Part shown: one piece after another, positions 6,213-7,309 of the stretch | How positions within the stretch are numbered: position 1 is the stretch's first letter | How the letters are laid out: each line of letters opens with the position of its first letter | From: Treponema sp. | GTDB lineage: Bacteria > Spirochaetota > Spirochaetia > Treponematales > Breznakiellaceae | Assembly: GCA_031257595.1 (NCBI GenBank) | Contig: JAIROH010000067.1 | Coordinates: 1-7,309 of the forward strand | Length of the DNA stretch: 7,309 nucleotides | Direction of reading: 5' to 3' | The notes under the pieces: model-generated | The model's database searches: none | What the model saw: only the letters and a program-made list of their open reading frames with translations | What the model was told of the DNA's origin: nothing | Made by a program: the position numbers and the translations under genes

Positions 6213-7309
6213 GCCGTCTCCTTTTTTACCTGTTCGACAAATCTGTCGATGAGGAATTCCGTATCCCGCGGGCCGGGACATCCTTCGGGATGAAACTGAA
6301 CCGCCGAAAAAGGATTCCGCGTGGAACGTATGCCTTCGATGGTTCCGTCGTTGCCGTTGACAAACCACGGCTCCCAGCCGGAAGGCAGCGTCTCGGCCCT
6401 GACGGCATAGCCGTGGTTCTGGCTTGTGATGTAACAGCGGCCCGGCGTTCCCTCGGAATCGAGTTCCGTACAGGGCTGATTCTGCCCCCGGTGTCCGTAG
6501 GGAAGCTTGTAGGTATCGGCCCCGGCGGCCAGGGCCATAATCTGGTTGCCCAGGCAGATACCGAAAATGGGTTTCCCCATACCGAATGCCTTTCGTACCA
6601 TGGCTATGGTTTTTCCGCAGTCTTTCGGATCGCCGGGACCGTTGGAAAGGAAGATCCCGTCAAAGGAAAGGCCGGAAAGGTCATGGTTCCAGGGTACCCG
6701 GATAATCCGAACCCGCCGGGCAAGCAGGCAGCGGATAATGTTGGCCTTCGCTCCGCAGTCCACAAGGACGACCGCGGGGATTTTTTTTGCGGTATCGGCA
6801 ATATCATCAATGCCTTTGGGAACAATCTCGCTTACTTCGGCGGTGGAAACATCGGCGACGGGGTGGGGGACAATCCCTGAATCAAGCGTTATATCCCGGC
6901 TTCCTTCCACAAGGATCTTTCCCATCATCACCCCGTGTTCCCTGAGCCGTTCGGTGAGGGCGCGGGTATCGACGCCCCAAATGCCGGGAACGTTGTTTTT
7001 TTCAAGCCAGGCGGAAAGGGACGCGCCGCTGGAAAAGTGGCTGGGCTCTTCGCAGGCTTCGGCCACGACAAAACCCGATACCTGCACTTTCGGCGATTCA
7101 AAGTGAACGGGGAGACCCAGGCTGTCGAAAAACGGCTCGCCGTTTTTGGCAAGCGGTACGCCGTAGTTACCCACAAGGGGATAGGTCGAAACAAGTATCT
7201 GTCCCCGGAAACTCGGATCGGTAAGGGACTGAGGATAGCCTGTCATGCCGGTCGTGAAGACCACTTCCCCGGCCTGGGAACGGGCTTTGCCAAAAGACCA
7301 GCCGGAAAA
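6209..7309 (-). CDS. carA: Carbamoyl-phosphate synthase small subunit (glutaminase), 5' end missing
   Basis: Hydrolyses glutamine and passes ammonia through a tunnel to CarB. 366 residues are visible; the frame is open to the window edge. The first visible residues, FSGWSFGKARSQAGEVVFTTGMTGY, match the usual N-terminal start of CarA, so only about 10-15 residues are missing. A GTG at 7264 is internal, not the start. The N-terminal CarA domain (about 1-160) is followed by a class I glutaminase domain from about 178 (VVLVDCGAKANIIR). The nucleophile Cys252 sits in FGICLGNQ, and the partners His340 and Glu342 in VQFHPEG, so the triad is complete. The residue three after Cys is Asn, where most CarA have His. 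YGHRGQNQPC, ITSQNHGYAV and FVNGNDGTIEGI resemble CAD and CPS1. The TGA overlaps the carB ATG. An A8 run lies in the coding strand at 6781-6788. Confidence 0.96.
   Translation of the reverse strand, partial: FSGWSFGKARSQAGEVVFTTGMTGYPQSLTDPSFRGQILVSTYPLVGNYGVPLAKNGEPFFDSLGLPVHFESPKVQVSGFVVAEACEEPSHFSSGASLSAWLEKNNVPGIWGVDTRALTERLREHGVMMGKILVEGSRDITLDSGIVPHPVADVSTAEVSEIVPKGIDDIADTAKKIPAVVLVDCGAKANIIRCLLARRVRIIRVPWNHDLSGLSFDGIFLSNGPGDPKDCGKTIAMVRKAFGMGKPIFGICLGNQIMALAAGADTYKLPYGHRGQNQPCTELDSEGTPGRCYITSQNHGYAVRAETLPSGWEPWFVNGNDGTIEGIRSTRNPFSAVQFHPEGCPGPRDTEFLIDRFVEQVKKETA
6218..6223 (-). promoter_or_regulatory. carB ribosome binding site within the carA end
   Basis: On the minus strand AAGGAG lies five bases before the carB ATG (6212-6210), inside the last codons of carA. 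Together with the ATGA stop/start overlap it fixes the CarB start and indicates coupled translation, which would give matched amounts of the two subunits. Confidence 0.85.

Noticed and set aside
6213..6368. A 52-residue upstream extension of the carB frame
   Set aside because: It overlaps conserved carA codons, has no similarity to CarB, and the ATG at 6212 has a good ribosome site and begins the canonical MKPVKKVLVLGSGG.
7264..7269. GTG at 7264 as the carA start
   Set aside because: The frame continues upstream to the window edge with typical CarA N-terminal residues.
7265..7284. A TTCCC/GGGAA pairing in carA similar to the carB hairpin units
   Set aside because: Shorter and imperfect, it encodes the ordinary AGEVVF segment of CarA, so it is probably chance.

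Overview
The window holds two complete convergent gene blocks from a bacterial chromosome. The plus-strand block (59-2799) is a three-gene polar amino acid ABC importer: substrate-binding protein, permease, ATPase. The minus-strand block (2880-7309) is a carAB operon for the two subunits of glutamine-dependent carbamoyl-phosphate synthase; carB is complete and carA runs off the right edge. About 80 bases separate the two 3' ends.

The organism looks like a diderm bacterium, most likely a spirochaete of the Treponema/Spirochaeta group with moderate GC. This is inferred from the general look of the importer genes and from a CarB of the CPS1/CAD-like type rather than the E. coli type. No rRNA or other firm taxonomic marker is present, so the assignment is tentative.

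The importer is laid out as binding protein, a 90-base gap with a stem-loop, permease, a 41-base gap, and ATPase. One permease gene implies a homodimeric channel. The permease has about 120 extra N-terminal residues with roughly three membrane segments, and an Arg where its EAA loop normally has Gly. In the car operon, the carA stop and carB start overlap as ATGA, so the subunits are probably translationally coupled. CarA releases ammonia from glutamine; CarB uses it with bicarbonate and two ATP to make carbamoyl phosphate for pyrimidine and arginine synthesis.

There is no obvious new multi-gene system. The most unusual signals lie inside carB. They are two tandem 24-base hairpin units that add an in-frame 8-residue repeat, a perfect 15-bp inverted repeat over the conserved ATP-grasp segment, and two further loop or linker expansions built around palindromes. 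CarB's C-terminal effector domain also carries the CPS1/CAD pattern, with Trp where E. coli has the UMP-contacting Lys.
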